Counted from the first letter of the stretch, positions 7,131-15,787 are shown. The stretch: 64,000 nt of DNA from Actinoplanes xinjiangensis (GCF_003148685.1 NZ_QGGR01000006.1:186001-250000); one strand, 5' to 3'. Numbers and translations: made by a program. The notes: generated by a model not told the origin, from the sequence alone.

Positions 7131-9797
7131 TCAGTCATGCCTTCGTTCGTCGTGCTGTTGTGCCTCGTGCTTTCGTTCCTCGTGCCTTTGTTCTTCGTGC
7201 TTCTCTTCCTCGTGCCGGAGTGCCGACCAGAGGTCGGTCAGCGCCCACGGCGACTTGATCGAGCCCGGGTCGAGTTCGACGGGGGCCCGCACGGCGAAGA
7301 CGGTGGACTCGCCGGGCAGCAGGGTGGTGAAGCCGCGATCGACGACGGCTTCGGGATGGATCCGGTCCGGTTGCAGGAGCACGTCCCGGGCCAGGCCGGT
7401 GGCGTGCACATGAACGTCCAGCCCGCCGGGAACGACCTCGGCGGTGACGGTCAGGCCGGGATCGGTCAGGCCGCCGCGCACCGTCACCCCAGCCTGACCC
7501 GGGATGACGGGACCGGCCGAGGGCGCCGGGACGTCGCCGGCGAACCAGAGCGCCCGCACGCCGTCCATCTCGGCGACGACCAGATCGCCGCCGGGTACCG
7601 GGACGAGCGCTACCGAGCGGGGTGGCGCCGAAACCTCGATGCCGGCCTCGTTGACCTGGAGGAGACCGGTCCACGGGCGCGGCGAATCGTTGAGGACCGC
7701 CACCACCAGACCCCCGTCACGCGGCTGGATCGTCAGGGCGCGGTCGGCGTACATCTCGCGGAGCGCGAAATAGAGCGGCTTGTACCGGCCGGCACCGTCG
7801 ATCGCCGCCCACGAGGTGACCGGCCACAGATCGTTGAGCTGCCACACGATCGTCCCGGCCGTGTGTGGCCAGTGCGACCGCCAGTGCTCGATCCCGGTAC
7901 GCACCGCCCGCACCTGGTTCAACTGGGTCAGGTAGTGCCAGCCCTCCACCGTGGACGGCGCCGGGAAATGCGGGGCCAGCCCGCGGGCGAGTTTGCCGTT
8001 GCCGTCCTCGGCCTTCTGGTGATGCAGCACCCCCGGGGAATCCGGGCGCATCGGCTCGTCGGAGACCGCGTCGCGCAGCGTGCGCCACGCCGGAGGTCCC
8101 TGCCAGCCGAACTCGGCGACGAACCGCGGCGCGCTGTCGCGATAGTGCAGGTAGTCCTGCCGGTTCCAGACCTCCCACGAGTGGAACGTCTGGTGCGCGG
8201 GATCGTTCGGCTCGTGCTCCCATGACCCGGACCACGGACTGCCCGCCTGATAGGGACGGGACGGGTCACCTTCGGACACGATCCCGGGCAGCAGAACCAG
8301 GTAGTACGCCTCGCCCCAACTCTGATCGCCGCCCGGGTCGCCGGCCCAGCCGTGGGCGTCACGCAGCCACAGGTTCTCGTTGTTGCCGTTCCAGGTGATC
8401 AGGCTCGGGTGCGGGGACAACCGGAGCACGTTCTCACGAGCCTCGGCGATCACCTCGGAGCGGATCGGCTCCTCCTCCGGATAGCAGGCGCACGCGAACA
8501 GGAAGTCCTGCCAGACCATCAAGCCGAGTCGGTCGCACAGCTCGTAGAAGTCACGATCCTCGTAGATACCGCCGCCCCAGACCCGGATCAGGTTGACGCC
8601 GGCGGCCGCGGCTTCACGCAAACGCCGTTCATAGCGAGCCCGGGTCATCCGGGACGGGAAGATGTCATCCGGGATCCAGTTGACCCCCTTGACCAGGACC
8701 GGTGCACCGTTGACCTGGACGACGAACCGGGTGCCCGCCTCATCTTGACTGCAATCAATGTTGACGCTGCGGAATCCAGTCAACTGTTGATAGCGATCAA
8801 GTTCAGTACCGTCGTCAACATCGGTCAAGATGACCGTCAACATGTACAGCGCGGGTTCGCCGTAGCCGGTCGGGTTCCACGGCGTCACGCCGGGCACGTC
8901 GATCTCGGCTTGCACACCGTCCACTTCGGCGGGCACATCCAGGACGGCGATCTCACGGTCGTCCAGCAGGACCTGCGCGCGCAGAACGCGATCGCGGGTG
9001 CGCTCGATGCCGGCGGCCAGGTCCAGCCTTCCGGCATCGCCGTCGTAGGTGGCGAGTGGACGGACCGTGGCGAGCCGCGCGGTGCTCCATCCCTCGAGAC
9101 GGACCGGTCGCCAGATGCCGGCCGTCACCAGGGTCGGTCCCCAGTCCCACCCGAAGCTGCACGCCATCTTGCGGATGAACTGGAACGGCTCCGGATACGC
9201 GTTCGGCCGCGGCCCGACCAGGCTCTCCACCCGCTGCGCCTCGGTATAGGCGGACGTGAAGTGCACGCTCAACTCCCGCTCACCGCCCGACCGGTCACAG
9301 CCGTTCCCGGCGGCGGCCGGCTGCGCGGCGGGGGGTAGGGCGGCGGCCGGCTGCGCGGCGGGGGATAGGGCGGCGTCTGGGTGCGCGGTGGGGGGTTGGG
9401 TGGCAGCCGACTTCGCGGCGGGCCGCGGCGTGACGGTCGGCTGCGCGGCCGGGGATGGCGCGGCGGTGAGCAGGGCGGTCACGTCGAAGCGGTAGGAGCG
9501 GTGCATGTTGCGCGTCTCGCCGACCAGCCGACCGTCGATCTCGATGCGCGCGACCGTGTCGAGGCCGTCGAAGACCAGGTCGATGCGGTCGTGGGCCGGG
9601 CCGTCCCAGCTGATCGGGCGGCTGTAGGTCCAGTCGGTGCGGCCGACCCAGGCGACCTTCAGCTCGTTGTCGTCGAGGAACGGGTCCGGGATCAGGCCGG
9701 CGTCGAGCAGGTCGGTGTGGACACAGCCGGGAACGGTCGCCGGGGCGTCCACGTCGGTGGAGCGCAGGTTCCACGTACCGCCGAGGTCTTTGATCAT
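7131..9797 (-). CDS. GH2 beta-mannosidase with low-complexity insertion and charged tail
   Basis: This 888-residue exo-beta-mannosidase probably trims manno-oligosaccharides inside the cell, as it has no signal peptide. The order is sugar-binding jelly-roll domain, immunoglobulin-like domain, TIM barrel with acid/base Glu in WNGNNEN and nucleophile Glu in FVAEFGWQG, then C-terminal beta domains. The highly conserved MACSFGWDWGPTLVTAGIWR region identifies the mannosidase subgroup. Two oddities stand out. About 58 Ala/Pro-rich residues (about 110-168) are inserted in the first domain where relatives continue directly. The protein also ends in five H-[ED]-x-x-x repeats. Both come from tandem DNA repeats annotated separately. 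The start ATG overlaps the permease stop by 4 bp. Confidence 0.9.
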   Translation of the reverse strand: MIKDLGGTWNLRSTDVDAPATVPGCVHTDLLDAGLIPDPFLDDNELKVAWVGRTDWTYSRPISWDGPAHDRIDLVFDGLDTVARIEIDGRLVGETRNMHRSYRFDVTALLTAAPSPAAQPTVTPRPAAKSAATQPPTAHPDAALSPAAQPAAALPPAAQPAAAGNGCDRSGGERELSVHFTSAYTEAQRVESLVGPRPNAYPEPFQFIRKMACSFGWDWGPTLVTAGIWRPVRLEGWSTARLATVRPLATYDGDAGRLDLAAGIERTRDRVLRAQVLLDDREIAVLDVPAEVDGVQAEIDVPGVTPWNPTGYGEPALYMLTVILTDVDDGTELDRYQQLTGFRSVNIDCSQDEAGTRFVVQVNGAPVLVKGVNWIPDDIFPSRMTRARYERRLREAAAAGVNLIRVWGGGIYEDRDFYELCDRLGLMVWQDFLFACACYPEEEPIRSEVIAEARENVLRLSPHPSLITWNGNNENLWLRDAHGWAGDPGGDQSWGEAYYLVLLPGIVSEGDPSRPYQAGSPWSGSWEHEPNDPAHQTFHSWEVWNRQDYLHYRDSAPRFVAEFGWQGPPAWRTLRDAVSDEPMRPDSPGVLHHQKAEDGNGKLARGLAPHFPAPSTVEGWHYLTQLNQVRAVRTGIEHWRSHWPHTAGTIVWQLNDLWPVTSWAAIDGAGRYKPLYFALREMYADRALTIQPRDGGLVVAVLNDSPRPWTGLLQVNEAGIEVSAPPRSVALVPVPGGDLVVAEMDGVRALWFAGDVPAPSAGPVIPGQAGVTVRGGLTDPGLTVTAEVVPGGLDVHVHATGLARDVLLQPDRIHPEAVVDRGFTTLLPGESTVFAVRAPVELDPGSIKSPWALTDLWSALRHEEEKHEEQRHEERKHEAQQHDERRHD
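7136..7210. repeat. Five 15-bp tandem repeats encoding a His/Glu/Arg tail
   Basis: Five imperfect 15-bp units (7136, 7151, 7166, 7181, 7196), consensus cgtgc[ct]ttcgttcct, form the last coding part of the beta-mannosidase gene on the minus strand. Each encodes five residues of the pattern His-Glu/Asp-x-x-Lys/Arg. The tail lies beyond the last folded domain. Confidence 0.85.
9310..9459. repeat. Five 30-bp tandem repeats inside the beta-mannosidase gene
   Basis: Five 30-bp units begin at 9310, 9340, 9370, 9400 and 9430. The first two differ at one base and the others have diverged. On the coding (minus) strand each gives ten residues rich in Ala and Pro, such as PAAQPAAALP. The array keeps the reading frame. 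Confidence 0.9.
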
Positions 9798-10606
9798 TTG
9801 GTGGCTCCCGCCGTGATGCCGTTGTAGATCAGCCGCTGAAGCAACAGGAAGATCACCACCGTGGGCAGGATGACGATCATGGTGCAGGCGGCGATGGTCT
9901 CCCACTGCGCTCCGTACGGCCCCTTGAAACGGAACAGGGCCGTCGATATCACCCCGAGTTCGGGCGAGCGCAGATAGAGGAAGGGAATGTAGAACTCGTT
10001 GTAGATCGCGATGCCTTTGATGATCGCCACGGTCGCGATCGCCGGTTTCATCAGCGGCAGCACGATCCGCCGGTAGACGGTGAACCGGGAGGCGCCGTCC
10101 ATCATCGCGGCCTGGTCGAGGCTCGGCGGAATGGACTGCATGAACTGCAGGAAGATGTAGACCGAGATGATGTCGGTGCCGAGGAACAGCACGATCGCCG
10201 AGCCCGGGGTGTTGACCAGGCCCATCGATTTCACGATCTGATAGGTCGCGACCTGCGTGGTCACACCCGGAACGAGAGCCGCGACCAGGAACGACCCGAG
10301 GACGAGACGCTTGAACGGGAACTCGAACCGGTTGATGGCGTAGGCGGCGAGCGTGCCGACCAGGATCGTGCCGGTCAGCGAGATCGCCAGGATGACCGTG
10401 GTGTTCCAGAATCCGAGCAGCATCCGCCCTTCCGACCAGGCGGTCACGAAGTTGTCGAAGTTGAACCAGTTCTCCGGCGGGGTGAGCGGCCCGGACGTGC
10501 TGTATTCGGCGCGGGTCTTGAATGCCGCGAAGAACACCACCGTCAGCGGCAGCAGCACCACGATCGACGCTGCCACCAGGGACAGATACTTGGCGAAGGC
10601 CTTCAT
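9794..10606 (-). CDS. Sugar ABC transporter permease (MalG type)
   Basis: This 270-residue inner-membrane permease has six predicted helices. Its cytoplasmic EAA-type loop reads QAAMMDGASRFTVYRRIVLPLMKPA, which docks to an ATPase not encoded here, so a shared MsiK-like ATPase is likely. The ATG at 10606 overlaps the upstream permease stop (ATGA), and its own stop overlaps the mannosidase start the same way. The importer and enzymes are thus one tightly coupled transcript. The substrate is inferred to be manno-oligosaccharides. Confidence 0.9.
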   Translation of the reverse strand: MKAFAKYLSLVAASIVVLLPLTVVFFAAFKTRAEYSTSGPLTPPENWFNFDNFVTAWSEGRMLLGFWNTTVILAISLTGTILVGTLAAYAINRFEFPFKRLVLGSFLVAALVPGVTTQVATYQIVKSMGLVNTPGSAIVLFLGTDIISVYIFLQFMQSIPPSLDQAAMMDGASRFTVYRRIVLPLMKPAIATVAIIKGIAIYNEFYIPFLYLRSPELGVISTALFRFKGPYGAQWETIAACTMIVILPTVVIFLLLQRLIYNGITAGATK

Positions 10607-11475
10607 GTCAGGGTCACCTCGTCGTCGGGGACGAGCCGGCGCTGGATCCAGGTCACGAGCAGCACGATCAGCAGCAGCACCACGGCCATCGCGGACGCGA
10701 GACCGATCTGGCGGAACTGGAACGCGGTCTCGTAGGCCTGGACGACGAACGTGCGGGTGCCGTTCGCGCCGCCGGTCATGATGAACGGGATCTCGAAGAC
10801 CGACAGGCTTCCGGAGATCGCGAGAATGAACGAGAGGCTGATGATCCGGCGGATGCCCGGCACGATGATGTGCCGGAACTGGTGCCACCGGCCGGCGCCG
10901 TCGATCTCCGCGGCCTCGTAGATCTCGCCGGGAATCGACTGGATGGCGCCGAGGAACAGCACGAAACTGAGCCCGGTGAACCGCCACACCGACGTGCCGG
11001 CCAGCGAGATGTTCGCGATGTCCGGGTCACCGAGCCAGAAGCGGGTGTGCTCGCCCAGCCCGGCCCAGCCGAGAACCGTGTCGAGGGTGCCGCCCGGCTG
11101 GAAGAGGAAGAGGAACACGAAACCGACGGCGACACCATTGAGGAGGTACGGGAAGAACAGGATCCCTTTGAACAGGTTCCGGAAGCGGGTCTGGAAGGAC
11201 AGGATGACCGCGAAGTACAGGGCGATCGCGATCTGCACGAACGAGGCGGCGAAGTAGTAGCCGCTGACCAGGAACACCCGCCAGTAGCGTTCGTCGGTGA
11301 ACACCCGCACGTAGTTGTCGAAGCCGGCCGGCTCCATGGTGACGTCCAGGCCGTCCCACGACGTGAAGCTGTAGACCAGCATGTTGCCGACCGGTACGTA
11401 CGTGAAGGTGATCAGCAGCCCCAGCGCCGGGAGCAGGTAGAGCCAGGGCATCCAGCGGCGTTGCGCGAGTGTCAC
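10603..11475 (-). CDS. Sugar ABC transporter permease (MalF type)
   Basis: This 290-residue permease has six predicted helices and the coupling loop EAAEIDGAGRWHQFRHIIVPG. It pairs with the next permease to form the translocation pore of a CUT1 importer. The start is the GTG at 11475, giving VTLAQRRWMPWLYLLPALG. It overlaps the binding-protein stop codon by 4 bp, and upstream in-frame sequence belongs to that gene on another frame. Confidence 0.9.
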   Translation of the reverse strand: MTLAQRRWMPWLYLLPALGLLITFTYVPVGNMLVYSFTSWDGLDVTMEPAGFDNYVRVFTDERYWRVFLVSGYYFAASFVQIAIALYFAVILSFQTRFRNLFKGILFFPYLLNGVAVGFVFLFLFQPGGTLDTVLGWAGLGEHTRFWLGDPDIANISLAGTSVWRFTGLSFVLFLGAIQSIPGEIYEAAEIDGAGRWHQFRHIIVPGIRRIISLSFILAISGSLSVFEIPFIMTGGANGTRTFVVQAYETAFQFRQIGLASAMAVVLLLIVLLVTWIQRRLVPDDEVTLT

Positions 11476-12788
11476 TTCATGACCTGCGACTGCGCCTCGC
11501 TCCACCGCTTGTTCAGTTCGGCGAAGTAGGACTCCTTGTCGCCCTTCGCGGCGCCGCGGGCGATGTCGACGAGTTTCTGCCGGTAGATGTTGCCGGCCAG
11601 GTCGATCTCGGAGGCCTTGATGATCTGGTCCTCTTTGCCGCTGGTGGCGACCGCGGCCGGGAGTTCGAGCAGTTCGACGCCGGTGGCCTGGAAGTCCTTG
11701 AGGGTGGTGGGCAACTCCTGGCCGACGGCCGGCGGGATGGACTGCTGGTCGGCGGCGAACCCGGAGTCGGTGACGAACCATTCCAGCCACGCCTTGGCGG
11801 TCGCCTTGTTCTTGCTGTTCCTACTGACGGCGCCCTTGTAGTCGCCCTCGATGCGGGCGTGGAACTTCCCGCCGGTCTGGTAGGGGAACGGCCAGAACAC
11901 GATGTCGTCGGGGTTCGCGCCGGCGGACTTCGCCGCTTCCTTCATCTGGGGTACGGCCCAGGAGCCGAGCAGCATCGAGCCGACCTTGCCGGTGCCGAGC
12001 ATCGGCTTGGAGCCCTCCCAGTTGGTGGTGAGCGGGTCGGGCTCGCTGAGTTTGCCGTCGACGATGTCGAAGAGCAGGCCGTCGGTGATGTGCTGGATCT
12101 TGCCGGGCTGCCAGGGGTTCGCGTCGGCCGGGAACGTCTCGTTGACGTCGGTGCCGCCGAGGATCGCGCGCTGGCTGTTCCAGAAGCTGAGCGGCCAGCC
12201 GTCCTTGTAGTTGGTGTAGAACGGGATCGCGTCGGTCTTCTCGTCGACGGCCCGGAGCCCGGCCAGGAACTCCTCGGGCGTCTTCGGCGGCGTGGTGATC
12301 CCGGCCTGCGCCCAGACCCGCCGGTTGACGACGAAACCGTTGGCGACGCCGCCGAGGGACAGACCGAAGACCTTGCCGTCGTACGCCTTCTCGTCGGCGA
12401 ACCGGTATCTCGCGCGGATCTCGTCGACCGTGCCGAGCGGCTCGAAGAACTGGCCCAGCTGGTCGACGGCGACGGTGTTGGGGATGAGCAGGACGTCGCC
12501 GTAGTCACCGGAGCTGAGCTGGGTGGTCACGTCGCCCTCGTAGTTGGTGACCGGCTCGAAGGTCACCCGGGTTCCGGGGTATTTGGCCTGGAACTTCTTC
12601 GCGTACTCCGGCAGCGCGGTGGTGGCCAGGTCGGTGCGGTTGGTCAGCACCGTGATGTCGCCGGTGATCTGGCCGGAGAAGTCGGCGGGGCCCTCCTCGG
12701 ACGCGCCGCCGGTGCAGCCGGTCGCCAGCGCCAGCACGGCCGCCGCGCCGAATCCGAGGAATCGCCTTCTATGGGTCATCGTGCTCAT
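11472..12788 (-). CDS. Sugar-binding lipoprotein of ABC importer
   Basis: This 438-residue extracellular solute-binding protein is family 1-like. The N-terminus MTHRRRFLGFGAAAVLALATGC has twin arginines, a hydrophobic core and a lipobox with Cys. It should be exported and lipid-anchored on the outer face of the membrane to hand oligosaccharides to the two permeases. Two starts three codons apart are possible (12788 or 12779), and neither has a strong Shine-Dalgarno. It is the first gene of the five-gene binding protein-permease-permease-mannosidase-mannanase operon and lies just downstream of an A/T palindrome. Confidence 0.9.
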   Translation of the reverse strand: MSTMTHRRRFLGFGAAAVLALATGCTGGASEEGPADFSGQITGDITVLTNRTDLATTALPEYAKKFQAKYPGTRVTFEPVTNYEGDVTTQLSSGDYGDVLLIPNTVAVDQLGQFFEPLGTVDEIRARYRFADEKAYDGKVFGLSLGGVANGFVVNRRVWAQAGITTPPKTPEEFLAGLRAVDEKTDAIPFYTNYKDGWPLSFWNSQRAILGGTDVNETFPADANPWQPGKIQHITDGLLFDIVDGKLSEPDPLTTNWEGSKPMLGTGKVGSMLLGSWAVPQMKEAAKSAGANPDDIVFWPFPYQTGGKFHARIEGDYKGAVSRNSKNKATAKAWLEWFVTDSGFAADQQSIPPAVGQELPTTLKDFQATGVELLELPAAVATSGKEDQIIKASEIDLAGNIYRQKLVDIARGAAKGDKESYFAELNKRWSEAQSQVMK

Positions 12789-12875
12789 CCGTTCGTGAGG
12801 TGATCGATCCGAGCGGATGTGACGGCCGCCCGTTGAGGGCCCAGCTTGGTGCCCGTGTTGCGGTCACGTCAAGGT

Positions 12876-12890
12876 TAAATTAATAATTTA
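12876..12890. promoter_or_regulatory. A/T-only 15-bp perfect palindrome, probable operator of the mannan operon
   Basis: TAAATTAATAATTTA (7+1+7) is perfectly symmetric and is the only A/T island for kilobases. It lies 88 bp upstream of the binding-protein start, on the promoter side of the mannan operon. ROK-family repressors often recognise A/T-rich palindromes, and a ROK gene lies 1 kb away. A typical LacI operator would instead have a central CG, which this lacks. Confidence 0.55.
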
Positions 12891-12931
12891 TGTAGTCGGT
12901 GGGCGTGAGTCGGCCACGCTGGGATGCGAGG

Positions 12932-13780
12932 TCAGGAGGCGGGGGCTTGCGTGCTCGACCGGACCACGATGTGCGCGGGAGGTGCCTGGTAGACCTCGAC
13001 GGGGGCGCCGGCCATCGTCGCCAGGACCGCCCGCGCGGCCAACTCCCCGATCCGCTCCACGTCGTGGCTCATCGCCGACAGGGCCGGCATCGCGAGCTGA
13101 CACTGTGGGGAGTCGTCCCACGCCACCACGGACAGATCGGCCGGCACCCGCAGCCCGCACGCGGCTGCCGCGTCCAGGCCGCCGAGCGCCATCACGTCGT
13201 TGTCGAAGACGATCGCGGTCGGGCGTACCCCACGGGTCTCGAGCAGTTCGAGCGCGGCGGCGCGGCCTCCGTCGTACGAATAATCGCCCTCGGCCACCAG
13301 CAACGTCATGCCGCGCTCGGCCGCCTCGGCCTGGAGCCCGCCGCGCCGCAGTTGGGTGTGCGCGAACGCCGGCGGCCCGGTGACGTGCCCGGCCACCCGG
13401 TGCCCCAGCCCGGCGAGGAAATCGACCGCCTCCCGGGCGAACCCGGCGTCATCGGTCCACACCGTCGGCAGGCCCTGGGCCGTCGACGGGTCGCCGAGCA
13501 CCACCGCCGGCAGGCCGAGCCGCGCCACCAGGCCGACCCGTTCGTCGTCCGGCCCCAGATCGACGAGCACCACACCGTCCACCCGCGCCTGTGCCGACCA
13601 CCGCTCGTAGGTCGCGATCTCCGCCGCCCGGTCCGTCACCACCTGCACCAGCACCGACACCCCGGCCGGCGCCAGCACCCGCTCCAGACCCTCCAGGAAC
13701 TCGTGGTAATACGCCTCCTCGCCCAGCACGTGGGACGCGCGCTCCAGCACCAGACCGACCCGCCGGGACGCCTGAGTCAC
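12932..13780 (-). CDS. LacI-family sugar-binding protein lacking the DNA-binding domain
   Basis: This 282-residue protein matches the periplasmic-binding-fold core of LacI/GalR repressors from RRVGLVLERASHV to the C-terminal VVRSSTQ segment. Conserved features include GLPAVVLGDPS, VDFLAGLGHRVAG, TAIVFDNDVMALG and DLSVVAWDDS. The roughly 55-residue helix-turn-helix and hinge that should precede it are absent. Only 79 bp separate it from the divergent ROK gene, too little to encode them. The GTG start has GGAGG 6 nt upstream. It may act as a soluble sugar sensor or co-regulator, or be a truncated repressor. It lies upstream of the importer operon in the same direction. Confidence 0.8.
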   Translation of the reverse strand: MTQASRRVGLVLERASHVLGEEAYYHEFLEGLERVLAPAGVSVLVQVVTDRAAEIATYERWSAQARVDGVVLVDLGPDDERVGLVARLGLPAVVLGDPSTAQGLPTVWTDDAGFAREAVDFLAGLGHRVAGHVTGPPAFAHTQLRRGGLQAEAAERGMTLLVAEGDYSYDGGRAAALELLETRGVRPTAIVFDNDVMALGGLDAAAACGLRVPADLSVVAWDDSPQCQLAMPALSAMSHDVERIGELAARAVLATMAGAPVEVYQAPPAHIVVRSSTQAPAS

Positions 13781-13803
13781 CGATTCCTCCAGGTCCGATG
13801 CAC
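13777..13803 (-). CDS. Eight-codon mini-ORF overlapping the LacI-like start
   Basis: GTG CAT CGG ACC TGG AGG AAT CGG TGA encodes VHRTWRNR and has its own GGAGG 5 nt upstream. Its TGA overlaps the GTG of the LacI-like gene (GTGA). The segment CTGGAGGAA[CT]CGGTG occurs twice, once before each GTG, as if the ribosome binding site had been duplicated. It could couple or tune translation of the downstream gene, or be a chance product of the duplication. Confidence 0.3.
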   Translation of the reverse strand: MHRTWRNR

Positions 13804-13859
13804 CGGTTCCTCCAGGGTAGGGTGTCGCTGTCGGCACGAGACTCGGAGACACTACCTCG

Positions 13860-15020
13860 ATGGCACGTCGCGAAACGCCCGCCGCCGGACCGGGCAGCCG
13901 GGCCCTCGTCGTCGACGTCATCCGCTCCGCGGCGGCGATCAGCCGGGTCGAGATCGCCGACCTGACCGGCCTCACCCAGCCGTCGATCTCCAACATCGTC
14001 CGCGACCTGATCGCCGACGGGATCATCCACGAGGTGGGTTCGGCCGACTCGATCCGCGGCAAGCCCCGCAAGCTGATCTCGATCAAGCCCGCCAACCGGT
14101 TCGGGATCGGGTTCCATCTCGGGCCGGACACGGTCACCTGCGTGGCGGTCGACCTCACCGGCGGGGTCGTCGGGCGTGAGGTGGTGCCGCGGCAGCCCGC
14201 CGACCGGCTCGCCGGCCAGTTCGACGACTTCACCGCCGGGCTCGACCTGCCCCGCGACCGGGTCGAAGGGCTCGCCATCGTGGCGCCCACGCCGTACCCG
14301 GGCAGCCCGGACACCCCTGGCCTGTACACCCTGCGTGCCGAGCTGGCCGACCGGCTCGGGCTGCCGGTAATGGTGGAGAACGACGCCGCGGCCGCCGCCC
14401 TCGGTGAGTTCTGGACCCGGCGGGTCTCCCGCGAGCAGGCGTTCGGCTGCGTCTACCTGTCCACCGGGATCGGCGCCGGGCTGGTCTTCGGCGGTGCCCT
14501 GTTCCGTGGCGCCAGCTTCGACGCGGGCGAACTCGGGCACATGTCGATCGACTACGACGGGCTGCCCTGCCCGTGCGGCAACCGGGGCTGCGTCGAACGG
14601 TATGCGTCGATGGCGGCCGTGGTCGAGGCGGCCCGCGCGGACGGCCGGCTCGGTCTCGACCCCGCGGCGAGCATCTCCACCGCGTACGACACGGTGGCCC
14701 GCGCCGCCGTCCACGGTGACGCCGCCGCCCACGAGCTGCTCGACCGGGCCGCCGGCCGTCTGGCCGTCGCCGTCACCTCGATGGTCAACCTGCTCGACCT
14801 GGGCCGGGTCGTGCTCACCGGCCCCGGCGTGGCCCTGGCCGGCGCCATCCACGCCCGCAAGCTGCGCGCCCACCTGGAACGCACCGCCCACGCCCGCCAG
14901 CGCCACCCGGTCCTGGTCGAACTGTCCGCCCAGCCCCGCGACGCCGCCAGCATCGGCGCCGCCGCCCTCGTGGTCCAGGCCTCGGTCGCCCCCGGCCACA
15001 CGAACACCCTGCCCACCTGA
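13860..15020 (+). CDS. ROK-family transcriptional repressor
   Basis: This 386-residue regulator has an N-terminal winged helix (about 12-75: SRVEIADLTGLTQPSISNIV). A sugar-kinase-like ROK domain follows, with the ENDAAAAALGE segment, a glycine-rich STGIGAGLVFGG loop, the GELGHM histidine and the zinc site CPCGNRGCVE. Such proteins release DNA on binding a sugar. Divergent placement beside the HTH-less LacI protein and 1 kb from an A/T palindrome makes it the best candidate repressor of the mannan operon. The ATG has only a distant GGAG, so translation may be weak. Confidence 0.9.
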   Translation: MARRETPAAGPGSRALVVDVIRSAAAISRVEIADLTGLTQPSISNIVRDLIADGIIHEVGSADSIRGKPRKLISIKPANRFGIGFHLGPDTVTCVAVDLTGGVVGREVVPRQPADRLAGQFDDFTAGLDLPRDRVEGLAIVAPTPYPGSPDTPGLYTLRAELADRLGLPVMVENDAAAAALGEFWTRRVSREQAFGCVYLSTGIGAGLVFGGALFRGASFDAGELGHMSIDYDGLPCPCGNRGCVERYASMAAVVEAARADGRLGLDPAASISTAYDTVARAAVHGDAAAHELLDRAAGRLAVAVTSMVNLLDLGRVVLTGPGVALAGAIHARKLRAHLERTAHARQRHPVLVELSAQPRDAASIGAAALVVQASVAPGHTNTLPT

Positions 15021-15079
15021 CGTCAAGTCGAGATCGATCAGGCCGTGACGTGGGCGGTGCCCGCCACTAGCGTGCGACC

Positions 15080-15787
15080 GTGCACAACCAGGTTCCTCCC
15101 GATCCCGTCCAGCAGCCGGCCGCGCCGGACGCTGTACCCGCTTACGCGGCCCCGATGGCGTACCCACCGTTCCCCGGCTATCCGCCGCCCGTGCGGAGCG
15201 GCCCGAACGGGCTCGCGATCGGTGCTCTGGTGGCCAGTATCTGCGGTGGACCCGGCCTCGGCACCCTCCTCGGTTTCGCGCTCGGCATCCCGGCGCTCGT
15301 GCAGATCAGACGGCGACGGCAGCAGGGGTTCGGGCTCGCCGTCGCGGCGCTGGTCATCTCCGGCATCACCCTGGTGATCGGCGTCGTCGCGGTGACCGGC
15401 TTCATCCTCGACGAGATGCGTGACCGGGTCGCCGGGATCGAGGACACCGGCACCACCGAACTCGAGGCGGGCGACTGCATCAGCAGCCTCGACGACTCGT
15501 CCAGGGTCCACGACATGCCGGTGGTGCCGTGCACCCGGCCGCACAAGGCCGAGGTCTACCACGTCTTCCAGTTCCCGGCCGGCGCGTACCCCGGCCAGAC
15601 GGTGGTCGAGGAGCAGAGCGACGAGCGATGTGCCACAGCGTTCGAGCCGTACGACACCCCGGAGAACGAGGACCTGGAGATCTACTACCTGTTCCCCGAG
15701 GACGAGACCGGCTGGGAGCAGGACCGCAGTGTCCTCTGCATCGCCTCGGCGCCGCTCGAACCCCGTACCCGCTCCCTGGTCGGATAG
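15080..15787 (+). CDS. DUF4190/septum-formation-domain membrane protein
   Basis: This 235-residue protein has a Pro/Tyr/Ala-rich cytoplasmic N-terminus (1-40) and two hydrophobic helices typical of DUF4190 (about 45-70 and 90-115). An exported domain of about 110 residues carries paired cysteines in EAGDCIS, VPCTRPHKAEVYHVF, RCATAF and VLCIAS. This is the pattern of septum-formation-family domains widespread in actinobacteria. The biochemical role is unknown. TAGCGT sits 6 nt before the GTG, suggesting a leaderless transcript. Confidence 0.8.
   Translation: MHNQVPPDPVQQPAAPDAVPAYAAPMAYPPFPGYPPPVRSGPNGLAIGALVASICGGPGLGTLLGFALGIPALVQIRRRRQQGFGLAVAALVISGITLVIGVVAVTGFILDEMRDRVAGIEDTGTTELEAGDCISSLDDSSRVHDMPVVPCTRPHKAEVYHVFQFPAGAYPGQTVVEEQSDERCATAFEPYDTPENEDLEIYYLFPEDETGWEQDRSVLCIASAPLEPRTRSLVG

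Noticed and set aside
9310..9459. CRISPR array
   Set aside because: Units are contiguous, without spacers, diverge stepwise and keep the reading frame.
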